DNA of 64,000 bases, from positions 1-64,000 of the forward strand of contig OY288107.1 in the NCBI GenBank assembly GCA_958431225.1, read 5' to 3'. A model generated the notes under the pieces. That model was given only the letters and a program-made list of their open reading frames with translations, had not been told where the DNA came from and did no database searches. The translations under genes were made by a program, and so were the position numbers. The DNA comes from an uncultured Alphaproteobacteria bacterium (GTDB taxonomy: Bacteria > Pseudomonadota > Alphaproteobacteria > Puniceispirillales > UBA1172). The number at the start of each line of letters is the position of its first letter. Within the stretch, counting starts at the first letter, position 1. Below are positions 1-8,071 of the stretch, in pieces.

Positions 1-90
1 CACATACGATCTTTGCATTTCGGGTAATTTGATTTCACCACGCTCAACTTTTGAAACCAGTGCTTCTACGTTAAATGATTGCTTTCCCAT
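1..90 (-). CDS. DUF262 / GmrSD-like protein, N-terminal fragment
   Basis: The gene reads leftward and only its first 30 codons are inside the window. The visible peptide begins MGKQSFNVEALVSK and ends LPEMQRSYV, which matches the start of DUF262 (ParB/sulfiredoxin-like) proteins, where a [LI]P-x-[MY]QR-x-[YF]VW motif lies about 20-30 residues from the start. DUF262 is found in GmrSD-type modification-dependent restriction enzymes and many uncharacterised defence proteins. The ATG (88-90) is preceded by a strong Shine-Dalgarno sequence, AGGGAGG, about 6 bases upstream, which supports the start. Family assignment rests on a short stretch, and the C-terminal nuclease domain (DUF1524 or other) is not visible. 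It is transcribed away from the carbon-metabolism genes. Confidence 0.65.
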   Translation of the reverse strand, partial: MGKQSFNVEALVSKVERGEIKLPEMQRSYV

Positions 91-144
91 AAGTCCCTCC
101 CTAAGTCATTCTAAATGCCATACGTGAAACACGCACCAAAAATT

Positions 145-193
145 CGCTCCACCGCGTTCGGTGGTCGGTGGTCGCTCCACCGCGTTCGGTGGT
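145..193. repeat. Two tandem 21-base palindromic repeats
   Basis: The same 21-base unit occurs at 145-165 and 173-193, separated by 7 bases. Each copy contains an inverted repeat CCACCG-CGTT-CGGTGG (149-164 and 177-192) that can form a 6-bp stem with a 4-base loop. The spacer and the copies are also rich in CGGTGGT. It resembles a REP/BIME-type intergenic element. No T tract follows either hairpin, so a simple intrinsic terminator is less likely. Confidence 0.75.
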
Positions 194-363
194 GTGGCAA
201 CGACAATAAATCATTTACAATAATAATCAACAGCAAAATACACCCCCCCCCGATATTATTGCTTGCATATCGTTCAGGTCTGGTTAGTGTTGCATCCCCA
301 TGATTACCTAGCAGAGCGCGATTGTCAATACAACGGATGCTGCAAATATTTTTGTTAATTTCA

Positions 364-392
364 TTGTCTTCCTCTTTTCAAAAAAATATGAT
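364..392 (+). promoter_or_regulatory. Putative sigma70 promoter for zwf-pgl
   Basis: TTGTCT (364-369) and TATGAT (387-392) are separated by exactly 17 bases, matching the consensus at 4/6 and 5/6. A start near 399-400 would leave a leader of about 26 bases before the zwf ATG at 426. There is no obvious Shine-Dalgarno in that leader. Confidence 0.5.
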
Positions 393-425
393 ACTATACA
401 CATTCTTTGCTAATTGTAAAATACC

Positions 426-1886
426 ATGACAGAATCTTTACCCCAATCGGCTATTGTCCCGCCTAGCGACTATGTTATCATCGGTGGCACGGGTGATTTA
501 TCGCTTCGTAAAATCGTGCCGGCGTTGTTTTTGCGCTATGTTGCTGGGCAGGTTACGGATGATTTTCGTATTTTTATTGTTGGCAGGCATGCGCTTGACC
601 TTGCGGAATTTAAGGCGAAACTTCAACCGCATTGTCGGGAAGTCATGGCGGGTATTGACAATGCGGCTAAATTACTTGACCAATTTTTGCGCCTTGTTGA
701 AATTACCCGCATTGATATGAGCGTGGCGAATAGCATGGTGGGTTTTGCCGATACGCTCCTCGCCAAGGCGCATGCGGGGCGTCCTATTATTTTCTATCTG
801 TCTATTGCGCCATCTTTGTTTGGGGTGGCTTGTCGGCGTATTGATGAGGCGGGGCTTGCTCTGCCTCAAAGCCGTCTCGTGGTGGAAAAACCTATCGGGC
901 ATGACCTTAAATCTTCGCAAGCGACCAATGATGAGCTGCTTTCCACATTCACAGAAGAACAGATTTATCGGATTGACCATTATCTCGGCAAGGAAACCGT
1001 GCAGAATCTCATGGCTTTGCGCTTTGCCAATGTTATTTTTGAGGCATTGTGGAACAACCGCTATATTGATAACATTCAAATCACCGTTGCCGAAATTGTT
1101 GGCGTTGGCGGGCGGGCGGATTATTATGACAAATATGGTGCTATCCGCGATATGTTGCAGAACCACCTGTTGCAGTTGCTGTGCCTTGTGGCGATGGAAC
1201 CGCCGGCGCGTTTTAATGCTGACCAAGTGCGGAATGAGAAAAAGCGCGTGCTTGAAGCCCTGCGCCCCGCTAAATTTGAGGACGTTGTGCTTGGGCAATA
1301 TCAAGAATATGCCGATGAGGTCGGGGCGGCTACCACCACCGAAACTTATGTTGCTTTGAAAATTTTGATTGATAATTGGCGGTGGGCTGGCGTGCCTTTT
1401 TATATCCGCACGGGTAAGAAATTGGCTACCCGCGCATCGGAAATTGCCATCACTTTCAAAAACCGCCCGCATGATATTTTTGCCAAAAATGGGATTCGGG
1501 GCGGCGGGGATGAGGAGATTCCGAACCGCCTCATCATCCGCGTGCAACCGCATGAGGGTTTGCGTCTGTTATTGACATCCAAAGAGCCCGGACCCGGGGG
1601 GATGCGTCTATTTCCGTCCGAGTTGAATCTGAGTTTTGGTGAGACTTTTGATGAACGCCTGCCCGATGCTTATGAACGTCTGTTGATGGATATTGCACGG
1701 GGCAATCAGACCTTATTCATGCGCCTTGATGAAGTTCTGGCGGCGTGGGAATTTATTGACCCGATTGTTGCTATGGCGCAAAAGCAAACGCCGCTGATTT
1801 ATCGTGCCGGGGGTTTTGGTCCTGAAGATACGCTTTTCGGTAATCAAACCTATGGCTGGCTAGACCCCAAAGAGGAGGAAGCATAA
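426..1886 (+). CDS. zwf: Glucose-6-phosphate 1-dehydrogenase
   Basis: Oxidises glucose-6-phosphate to 6-phosphoglucono-1,5-lactone with reduction of NAD(P)+, the entry step to the Entner-Doudoroff and oxidative pentose phosphate routes in the cytoplasm. The 486-residue product has the usual family length. The dinucleotide-binding loop GGTGDLSLRK is at residues 20-29, EKPIG at 154-158, and the active-site signature RIDHYLGKE at 182-190 (containing the catalytic His and substrate-binding Lys). The C-terminal beta-barrel domain follows, including the IRTGKKL strand. The gene is first in a tight pair with pgl: its TAA shares its last A with the pgl ATG, implying translational coupling. A sigma70-like promoter lies just upstream. 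Cofactor preference cannot be read reliably from the sequence. Confidence 0.96.
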   Translation: MTESLPQSAIVPPSDYVIIGGTGDLSLRKIVPALFLRYVAGQVTDDFRIFIVGRHALDLAEFKAKLQPHCREVMAGIDNAAKLLDQFLRLVEITRIDMSVANSMVGFADTLLAKAHAGRPIIFYLSIAPSLFGVACRRIDEAGLALPQSRLVVEKPIGHDLKSSQATNDELLSTFTEEQIYRIDHYLGKETVQNLMALRFANVIFEALWNNRYIDNIQITVAEIVGVGGRADYYDKYGAIRDMLQNHLLQLLCLVAMEPPARFNADQVRNEKKRVLEALRPAKFEDVVLGQYQEYADEVGAATTTETYVALKILIDNWRWAGVPFYIRTGKKLATRASEIAITFKNRPHDIFAKNGIRGGGDEEIPNRLIIRVQPHEGLRLLLTSKEPGPGGMRLFPSELNLSFGETFDERLPDAYERLLMDIARGNQTLFMRLDEVLAAWEFIDPIVAMAQKQTPLIYRAGGFGPEDTLFGNQTYGWLDPKEEEA

Positions 1887-2518
1887 TGCGCCAAACGACA
1901 GCGCAAGATGTTGCCGCCGCCATAGCCAAACGTTTGCGCGATGCCATTGAGATGCGCGGGGTGGCACGGCTTGTGGTTTGCGGGGGCAGTAGCCCTTTGG
2001 GGATTTTCGCTTGCTTGGCAGAAACGCCACTAAAATGGGATGCCGTTCAAATCACCTTAGCCGATGACCGCCAAGTCCCTGCCGATGACCCCGATAGCAA
2101 TATCAAATTGGTAGCCGAACATTTACTGCAAGCCCACGCGGAGGCGGCGCATTTTACGCCTTTGCACGCATTAGATGCTAGCGGGTGGATGCCGTTTGAT
2201 GTGGTGTTGCTTGGCATGGGGGCGGATGGGCATTTTGCGTCCCTGTTCCCCGATATGTTGGATGATGCCGAGGCATTTAGCCTTGATGCGCCGCCGCAGA
2301 TTTTATACCCCGAAGCGCGCGGCAATCCGTGCCTGCCCCGTATTAGTATGAACCTATCTATGCTCACGAATAGCGAGGCGGTGTTTTTGCTAATCAAGGG
2401 CGATGCGAAAATGGCGGTGGTCAAAACGGCACTAGAAGCCGCAACGCAACGCTATCCTGTCGGTGTGCTGTTAGCCCAGAGCAGGGTGGCACTACAACTA
2501 TGCTATATGGCTGAATGA
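1886..2518 (+). CDS. pgl: 6-phosphogluconolactonase
   Basis: Hydrolyses 6-phosphogluconolactone to 6-phosphogluconate, the second step after Zwf. The 210-residue product is slightly shorter than typical bacterial Pgl/DevB proteins (about 225-240). Family motifs are visible: LADDRQVP (58-65, normally SDERWVP), the glycine-rich substrate loop GMGADGHFASLFP (110-122), and RISMNLSML (152-160). The ATG overlaps the zwf stop by one base and is preceded by GAGGAGG inside the end of zwf, so the two are translationally coupled. Its last 21 bases overlap the 3' end of the convergent chrA gene. The DDRQ variant of the usual DERW motif is mildly unusual. Confidence 0.92.
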   Translation: MRQTTAQDVAAAIAKRLRDAIEMRGVARLVVCGGSSPLGIFACLAETPLKWDAVQITLADDRQVPADDPDSNIKLVAEHLLQAHAEAAHFTPLHALDASGWMPFDVVLLGMGADGHFASLFPDMLDDAEAFSLDAPPQILYPEARGNPCLPRISMNLSMLTNSEAVFLLIKGDAKMAVVKTALEAATQRYPVGVLLAQSRVALQLCYMAE

Positions 2519-3784
2519 CGCCCCCAACACCGCGCAAATCCCTAGCACATAGATGATTTTCTTATGGCGCAGAATCAACAAATAATAACCCAAACACGCC
2601 AATAACAATACGAGGAGATTGATCGAATCAACGGCAGGACGCCATATATTGACTATGCCGAAAACCTCCTTATGCACTTGGCTAAACAGCACGTGTAGCC
2701 CGAACCAGATGGACAGGCTCAATATCACCCCCACCACCGCCGCCGTGATGGCTGATAGCGCGTTTTTTAAGCGCGGTTGCGCGGTGATCCACTCAATATA
2801 AGGCGCGCCGGCAAATATCCACAGAAAGCACGGAATAAACGTCACCCACAGCACCATAAGCGTTGCGCCCACTGCCAAGGCTAATCCGCCCACCTGAAAC
2901 CCTGCCATAAATCCAACGAGCTGCGTCACTAAAATAAGCGGTCCCGGCGTGGTTTCCGCCAAGCCTAGCCCATCCATCATTTGTGCGGTGGTTAGCCATT
3001 CTAAATCAAACACCACCTCCTGCGACATATAGGCAAGCACCGCATAAGCCCCGCCAAAAGTCACCGTGGCAAGTTTTGAAAAGAATATCCCAAGCGCATA
3101 CAAAAACCCCCACCCGGTCAACATACCAACAAGCATAAGCGGCAGAAACCACGCACCTAGCCCGAGGAGGGTCGTGCGTAAAGTTTGCGACAGCGGCACC
3201 GCATGCACTTGGCTTTTTGGGCTATCAGCATCGTGCGTGGCGGTAATAAAACCAAACAGCCCCGCCATGACCACGACAAGCGGATACGGTATTTCAAACA
3301 CAAAAATGCTAATAAACGCCAACCCGGCAATAACCCAATGACTCACTTGCAAAAGCGCACGTTTTGACACCCGCAACAGCGCCTCAATGACAATAATTAA
3401 CACCACCGCCTTAATCCCCAAAAACGCCGATTCCACCCAACCCGCATTGCCAAAATAAGCATAAAGAAGCCCCAACAAAAACATAACAACCGCCCCGGGC
3501 AGAACAAACAACAACCCCGCCAACAACCCGCCAATCATCCCATGCAACCGCCAACCAACATAGGTCGCAAGCTGCATAGCCTCCGGTCCCGGCAACAACA
3601 TACAAAAACTCAACGCCCCAAGATATTGCTTCTCATTGAGCCATTGTTTTTCATCAACAAAAATCTTATGCATCAAAGCAATCTGCGCCGCCGGCCCGCC
3701 AAACGACAATACGCCAACTTTGAAGTAGGCGCGCACCGCTTCGTTGAGGCTTGGGGTGGGGGATTTTGAATTTGAATGGGACAT
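2498..3784 (-). CDS. chrA: Chromate transporter, ChrA (CHR) family
   Basis: Predicted inner-membrane protein of the CHR family; characterised members expel chromate, although many CHR proteins have unknown anions. The product (428 residues from the ATG) has the two-halves architecture of long-chain ChrA. The first half carries LSFGGPAAQI (about residues 27-36) and LLPGPEAMQLATYVGW. The second carries the paired TVTFGGAYAVL and TTPGPLILVTQLVGF motifs. Several hydrophobic helices are evident in each half. The frame can be extended three codons upstream to a TTG at 3793; I chose the ATG at 3784, and neither start has a strong ribosome site. It lies on the opposite strand inside the sugar-catabolism set and overlaps the 3' end of pgl by 21 bases. 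No regulator is adjacent. The actual substrate is not established. Confidence 0.9.
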   Translation of the reverse strand: MSHSNSKSPTPSLNEAVRAYFKVGVLSFGGPAAQIALMHKIFVDEKQWLNEKQYLGALSFCMLLPGPEAMQLATYVGWRLHGMIGGLLAGLLFVLPGAVVMFLLGLLYAYFGNAGWVESAFLGIKAVVLIIVIEALLRVSKRALLQVSHWVIAGLAFISIFVFEIPYPLVVVMAGLFGFITATHDADSPKSQVHAVPLSQTLRTTLLGLGAWFLPLMLVGMLTGWGFLYALGIFFSKLATVTFGGAYAVLAYMSQEVVFDLEWLTTAQMMDGLGLAETTPGPLILVTQLVGFMAGFQVGGLALAVGATLMVLWVTFIPCFLWIFAGAPYIEWITAQPRLKNALSAITAAVVGVILSLSIWFGLHVLFSQVHKEVFGIVNIWRPAVDSINLLVLLLACLGYYLLILRHKKIIYVLGICAVLGASFSHIA

Positions 3785-3890
3785 ATACTGCAATCTGCTT
3801 ATGTGCTAGCGCGTAGGTTTGCTTTTTGTTGGTTTCTAGGCTACTTTACGAACATTACAGCAAAAAACAACCAATAATATAGAGGACACG

Positions 3891-5774
3891 GTGAAGCCAC
3901 TACATACGAAAATCGCGCGGGTTTTGGAGCGGGTGCAGGAGCGTTCGGCTTCTACGCGCGCCGCTTATTTGGCGGATATTGAGGCGATGGATGCGGCGGC
4001 GGATTCTGACCGCGCTGCTATCGGCTGTTCCAATATGGCGCATGTGGCGGCGGCGGGGGGGCAGGATAAGGATGCTTTGCTTGGTCATGAGGGGCAAGCG
4101 GGGGGGCAAGCGGGTCAGGGTGATGCGCCTAAGCCTAACATTGCCATCATCACCGCCTATAATGATATGCTGTCGGCGCATCAGCCTTTTGAAAACTACC
4201 CTGCCCTCATCCGTGCTAGTGCTAGGGAAGTTGGGGCTACCGCGCAGGTTGCTGGCGGTGTTCCGGCTATGTGCGATGGGGTGACGCAAGGGCGGCCGGG
4301 GATGGAATTATCCCTGCCTAGCCGTGATATTATTGCCATGGCGACTGCCGTTGGGCTTTCGCATAATGTTTATGATGCGGCGTTGTGCCTTGGGGTTTGT
4401 GATAAAATTGTGCCGGGGTTGGTGATGGGCGCGCTGGCTTTTGGGCATTTGCCGGTGATTTTTGTGCCGGCAGGGCCGATGGAATCGGGCTTACCCAATG
4501 CCGAAAAAGCCCAAATCCGCAAACAATTTGCCAAAGGCGAAGTTGATCGCGCGACACTATTAAAAGCCGAAAGCGCCGCTTATCATAGTGCTGGCACTTG
4601 CACGTTTTACGGCACGGCGAATTCTAATCAGATGCTCATGGAAATCATGGGGCTACATTTACCCGGCGCCGCTTTTCAGCACCCGCATAGTGATTTGCGC
4701 CACGCCATGACAAGCAAAGCCGTGCATCAAGCCGTCGCTATCCATCGCCGTTCGGATAACCCGCGCCCTTTGGGGAAATTGCTGGATGCGCGTTCTTTTA
4801 TCAATGCGATAATTGGGCTGCATGCGACGGGGGGTTCAACCAATCATACTTTGCATTTGCCGGCGATGGCGGCGGCGGCGGGGATTGATTTGCGTTGGGA
4901 AGATTTTGCCGACCTGTCCGAAATTATCCCGCTTTTGGCGCGGGTTTATCCGAACGGCACGGCGGATGTGAATCAGTTTCATGCGGCGGGGGGGGTTGGT
5001 TTTGTTATGCGGGTTTTGATGGAAGATGGGCTTTTGGATGGGAGCGCGGCGTCGGTTTTTGGTGAGAATCTAGCGGATTGCCTCGTTGAGCCGATTTTGT
5101 CGGGGAATGATATTGCTTGGCGTGATGCGCCTGATGCCTCGGCTGATGAGGCGATTTTGCGTCCCCTCGCGCGCCCGCATGCGCCTAGTGGCGGGTTGAA
5201 AGTTTTGGCGGGAAATCTAGGGCGCGCGGTGATAAAAATTTCTGCGGTAGAGGCAAGCCGTCATCGCATCACTGCCCCCGCGATCGTTTTTGATAATGAG
5301 GCAGGGGTCAAGGACGCTTACAAAAATGGCGCGCTGGAAAAAGATTGTGTCATTGTTGTGCGGGGGCAAGGTCCGCGCGCTTGCGGGATGCCTGAATTGC
5401 ATAGTTTGACGCCGTTATTATCCACGCTCCAAGACAAGGGTTTTAAGGTGGCACTCGTGACTGATGGGCGGATGTCGGGGGCTTCGGGGGTTGTGCCTGC
5501 CGCGATTCATCTTTGTCCTGAATCTGTTGCTGGCGGGGCGATTGGGCAGATTGTTGATGGCGATATGATTACGCTTGATGCCGTGGCGGGGCGATTGGAT
5601 GTTGATGCTGATTTATCGGTGCGCCCGACTAACACTAATTTTAATTCTAATAATTGTGGATTTGCGCGCCCATTGATGCGCGGGATGCGCCAACAAGCTA
5701 GCGATGCCGAATCTGGTGGCGGGGTCAATGTCCTTCATCAAATGAGGGGGCGCCAAATGGCAGGGGAAGATTGA
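3891..5774 (+). CDS. edd: Phosphogluconate dehydratase (Entner-Doudoroff)
   Basis: Dehydrates 6-phosphogluconate to 2-keto-3-deoxy-6-phosphogluconate (KDPG), the committing step of the Entner-Doudoroff pathway. It is an Fe-S enzyme of the IlvD/Edd family. The 627-residue product starts at GTG with GAGGA just upstream. Hallmarks are [16 protein letters not shown] (84-99), [10 protein letters not shown] (125-134), CDKIVPG (170-176) and [11 protein letters not shown] (237-247); Cys128, Cys170 and Cys237 are the likely cluster ligands. The C-terminal [10 protein letters not shown] segment and the DGRMSGASG loop are also present. It is somewhat longer than E. coli Edd (603 residues), and a Gly/Gln-rich insert at about 55-80 coincides with two G7 tracts. 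Its TGA shares its last A with the eda ATG, indicating coupling. It is divergent from chrA across a 106-base AT-rich spacer that probably holds both promoters. Confidence 0.96.
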   Translation: MKPLHTKIARVLERVQERSASTRAAYLADIEAMDAAADSDRAAIGCSNMAHVAAAGGQDKDALLGHEGQAGGQAGQGDAPKPNIAIITAYNDMLSAHQPFENYPALIRASAREVGATAQVAGGVPAMCDGVTQGRPGMELSLPSRDIIAMATAVGLSHNVYDAALCLGVCDKIVPGLVMGALAFGHLPVIFVPAGPMESGLPNAEKAQIRKQFAKGEVDRATLLKAESAAYHSAGTCTFYGTANSNQMLMEIMGLHLPGAAFQHPHSDLRHAMTSKAVHQAVAIHRRSDNPRPLGKLLDARSFINAIIGLHATGGSTNHTLHLPAMAAAAGIDLRWEDFADLSEIIPLLARVYPNGTADVNQFHAAGGVGFVMRVLMEDGLLDGSAASVFGENLADCLVEPILSGNDIAWRDAPDASADEAILRPLARPHAPSGGLKVLAGNLGRAVIKISAVEASRHRITAPAIVFDNEAGVKDAYKNGALEKDCVIVVRGQGPRACGMPELHSLTPLLSTLQDKGFKVALVTDGRMSGASGVVPAAIHLCPESVAGGAIGQIVDGDMITLDAVAGRLDVDADLSVRPTNTNFNSNNCGFARPLMRGMRQQASDAESGGGVNVLHQMRGRQMAGED

Positions 5775-6406
5775 TGCAGATTGCGGATGTTATTGCGGCG
5801 GGCTGTGTCATGCCGGTTATCGTCATTGACAAGGCGCACGATGCGCCGGCGTTAGGCGAGGCGCTGTTGGAAGGCGGGATTCGCACGGCGGAGATTACCT
5901 TACGCACGGCATCGGCACTGGATGCGATCACGGCGATGGCGCAAGCATGCCCCGATTTGATGGTTGGTGCTGGCACGATGATGACGGCGGAACACGCACG
6001 GCAAGTGCGCGATGCGGGCGGGTGTTTTGCCGTGAGCCCCGGTGCGACGGATGCGTTGATTGCGGGCTGTGCGGCGGCGAAACTGCCCCTCCTCCCCGGC
6101 GCGAGTAGTGTTTCGGAAATGATGCAACTTGGTGAGAAAGGGTTTTCGCTATTGAAATTTTTCCCGGCAAGCGCGGCGGGGGGCGTGGATTTTATCAAGG
6201 CGCTCATCAGCCCGTTGCCACAATTTCAATTCTGTCCCACCGGCGGTATCAGTTTGGCAGACGCACCTGATTGGTTGGCGTTGGATAATGTGCCTTGTGT
6301 GGGCGGCAGCTGGATTGCCCCGCGTGATGTGATTGCTGAAAATAATTTTACCACGATTAAGCAGAACGCCATTACTGCCGCCGCACTGACAAAACAGCGG
6401 AGTTAA
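5774..6406 (+). CDS. eda: KDPG aldolase (2-dehydro-3-deoxyphosphogluconate aldolase)
   Basis: Cleaves KDPG to pyruvate and glyceraldehyde-3-phosphate, completing the Entner-Doudoroff route. The 210-residue class I aldolase has the expected length. The general-base Glu lies in AEITLRT (Glu40), and the Schiff-base Lys in LLKFFPA (Lys128), just after LLPGASSVSE. PTGGIS follows in the phosphate-binding region. The start is the ATG that overlaps the edd stop by one base (ATGA-type junction), with AGGGGA upstream inside edd; an in-frame TTG one codon earlier is less likely. pgi begins at the base right after its TAA. Characterised Eda enzymes are trimeric and some also act on 4-hydroxy-2-oxoglutarate. 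Confidence 0.95.
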   Translation: MQIADVIAAGCVMPVIVIDKAHDAPALGEALLEGGIRTAEITLRTASALDAITAMAQACPDLMVGAGTMMTAEHARQVRDAGGCFAVSPGATDALIAGCAAAKLPLLPGASSVSEMMQLGEKGFSLLKFFPASAAGGVDFIKALISPLPQFQFCPTGGISLADAPDWLALDNVPCVGGSWIAPRDVIAENNFTTIKQNAITAAALTKQRS

Positions 6407-7903
6407 ATGATGCGCCGAGATATTGAAAACGCCCTAAAATCCGCCGCTAAACGCCTCAAAAAAGTGCATTTGGCGGAGTTGATGCAGCTGCCATCGCGCA
6501 CGGATTTCATGTTTCAATTTGAAGATTTGGAGCTTGATTGCACGCGCCAACCCCTTGATGCGGAAAGTCTATCTTTATTGTTGGAACTGGCGGAGAAGCG
6601 GGGTTTGGCGCGTTTTATGGATGCTATGTTTGCTGGTGAGGCTATCAATTTGAGCGAAAATAGACCGGTGGTGCATTGTGATTTACGTGCGCCCGCGCAT
6701 CTACAATCGGACGCATTTAAAACCCTCTCCGCCTTTGCCGAAAAGGTGCGGGGCGACAAGAACATTACGGCGGTGGTGAATCTTGGTATTGGCGGTTCGG
6801 ATTTAGGTCCGGCTATGGTGGCGCGGGCGTTGGCGGGGTATCACGATGGGGCGGATTGCCATTTTGTTGGCAATATCTGCCCTACGGATTTGCACGATGT
6901 GCTGGTGCAATGCGAGGCGCATAAGACGCTTTTTATCGTGACGTCAAAAACTTTTACTACGGCGGAAACGCTAACTAACGCTAAGCTTGCTAAGGCGTGG
7001 CTTGCGGATGCGGGTGTGGATTCTGCTGATGCTATGGTTGCTGTCACCGCTTATGAATCGCGGGCGCGGGATTGGGGGTTGGAGCAGGTTTTTTCTTTTG
7101 ATGAAGGTGTCGGCGGGCGGTATGCGCTGTGGTCAGCGGTGGGTTTGGCGGTGATGGTGGCGATTGGGCGTGATAGATTTTGCGAAATGCTGGCAGGGGC
7201 GCATGCGATGGATTGCCATGTGAAAACTGCGGATTACGCGCAGAATCTTGCGGTGATTATGGGGTTGCTTCGGGTTTGGCACCGCGATTATTTGGGCGCG
7301 ACTAGTTATGGTCTGATGCCCTATGACCAACGGCTTGCGCGCTTTCCGGCATGGGCGCAACAATTAGAGATGGAAAGCAACGGCAAGGGCGTTGACCGCA
7401 ACGGCAAGCCCCTCCCCCACCCGGCGGCACCGCTAATCTGGGGCGCGGCGGGGACGAATAGCCAACACAGCTTTTTCCAATGGCTCCATCAGGGCGTTGA
7501 GTCTGTCCCCATTGACATTCTAATAGCCCGCCGCCCCGCCGAAGATTGGGGGGCGGCGTGGCAAGCCAGCCATAAAATGCTCGCCATCAATGCCGTTGCC
7601 CAAGCCGAATCCCTAGCCCTAGGTGCGCCCAACACAGACGAACCCCACCGCCATTTCCCCGGCAATCGCGCATCGCTGTTGTTGAGTTGGGATAAAACCA
7701 CGCCCTACGCATTAGGGCGTTTGCTCGCGCTTTATGAGCATATCACCATCATTTCGGGCTTTATCTGGGGGGTGAATAGTTTTGACCAATGGGGCGTTGA
7801 ACTCGGCAAGCAAATGGCGCACAACCTGCAATCAGGGCAAGGTTTAGATGCGTTCAGCCCGGCGGCGCGCAGATTCCTAAAACGCCTAAACCGCAGGATT
7901 TAG
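6407..7903 (+). CDS. pgi: Glucose-6-phosphate isomerase
   Basis: Interconverts glucose-6-phosphate and fructose-6-phosphate. Beside an Entner-Doudoroff set it can return triose-derived fructose-6-phosphate to Zwf or feed gluconeogenesis. The 498-residue product is shorter than E. coli Pgi (549) but carries the family motifs: GIGGSDLGP (127-135), VTSKTFTTAET for phosphate binding, GGRYALWSAVG, the catalytic Glu in MESNGKG (Glu323), His354 in SQHSFFQ, and the catalytic Lys in QWGVELGK (Lys468). The gene abuts eda with no spacer and begins with two consecutive ATG codons; either could be the start. It is the last gene of the edd-eda-pgi run. Confidence 0.95.
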   Translation: MMRRDIENALKSAAKRLKKVHLAELMQLPSRTDFMFQFEDLELDCTRQPLDAESLSLLLELAEKRGLARFMDAMFAGEAINLSENRPVVHCDLRAPAHLQSDAFKTLSAFAEKVRGDKNITAVVNLGIGGSDLGPAMVARALAGYHDGADCHFVGNICPTDLHDVLVQCEAHKTLFIVTSKTFTTAETLTNAKLAKAWLADAGVDSADAMVAVTAYESRARDWGLEQVFSFDEGVGGRYALWSAVGLAVMVAIGRDRFCEMLAGAHAMDCHVKTADYAQNLAVIMGLLRVWHRDYLGATSYGLMPYDQRLARFPAWAQQLEMESNGKGVDRNGKPLPHPAAPLIWGAAGTNSQHSFFQWLHQGVESVPIDILIARRPAEDWGAAWQASHKMLAINAVAQAESLALGAPNTDEPHRHFPGNRASLLLSWDKTTPYALGRLLALYEHITIISGFIWGVNSFDQWGVELGKQMAHNLQSGQGLDAFSPAARRFLKRLNRRI

Positions 7904-8015
7904 GCACATTTGGGGTTGATGTTTGCGGGAAGCATTAGAGGCTTGCATATTATTCTTTATTGTGATTTACTACACGAAAGCATCACTATGCCGTGAGGAG
8001 ATTTTGATTTTTTCG

Positions 8016-8035
8016 TGCGGGTTTTCCGCATTTTT
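8016..8035 (+). terminator. Short intrinsic terminator-like hairpin after pgi
   Basis: TGCGG (8016-8020), loop GTTTT and CCGCA (8026-8030) form a 5-bp GC-rich stem followed by TTTTT (8031-8035). It sits in the 168-base spacer after pgi but only 36 bases before the next ATG. It could end the edd-eda-pgi transcript or act as an attenuator in the leader of the giant gene. The stem is short. A weak TTGCAT (7943-7948) could be part of a promoter for the next gene, but no good -10 matches it. Confidence 0.45.
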
Positions 8036-8071
8036 ACTTAACACCACACTTTTTCCTAATGGAGAATTACT

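Larger units (their letters stand above)
91..425. other. Intergenic region between DUF262 gene and zwf
   Basis: This 335-base divergent spacer has no convincing gene. It contains two tandem palindromic repeats (145-193), a run of nine C (243-251), and a promoter-like pair in front of zwf (364-392). The leftward gene's ribosome site lies at its left end. A 62-codon open frame at 115-303 runs through the palindromes and has no ribosome site, so I do not call it. Confidence 0.7.

Noticed and set aside
243-251. C9 tract as a phase-variation switch for zwf
   Set aside because: It lies over 110 bases upstream of the predicted promoter and outside any gene, so a switching role is not supported.
672-1553. 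293-codon open frame on the minus strand inside zwf
   Set aside because: zwf has clear catalytic motifs in the plus frame; the antisense frame shows none.
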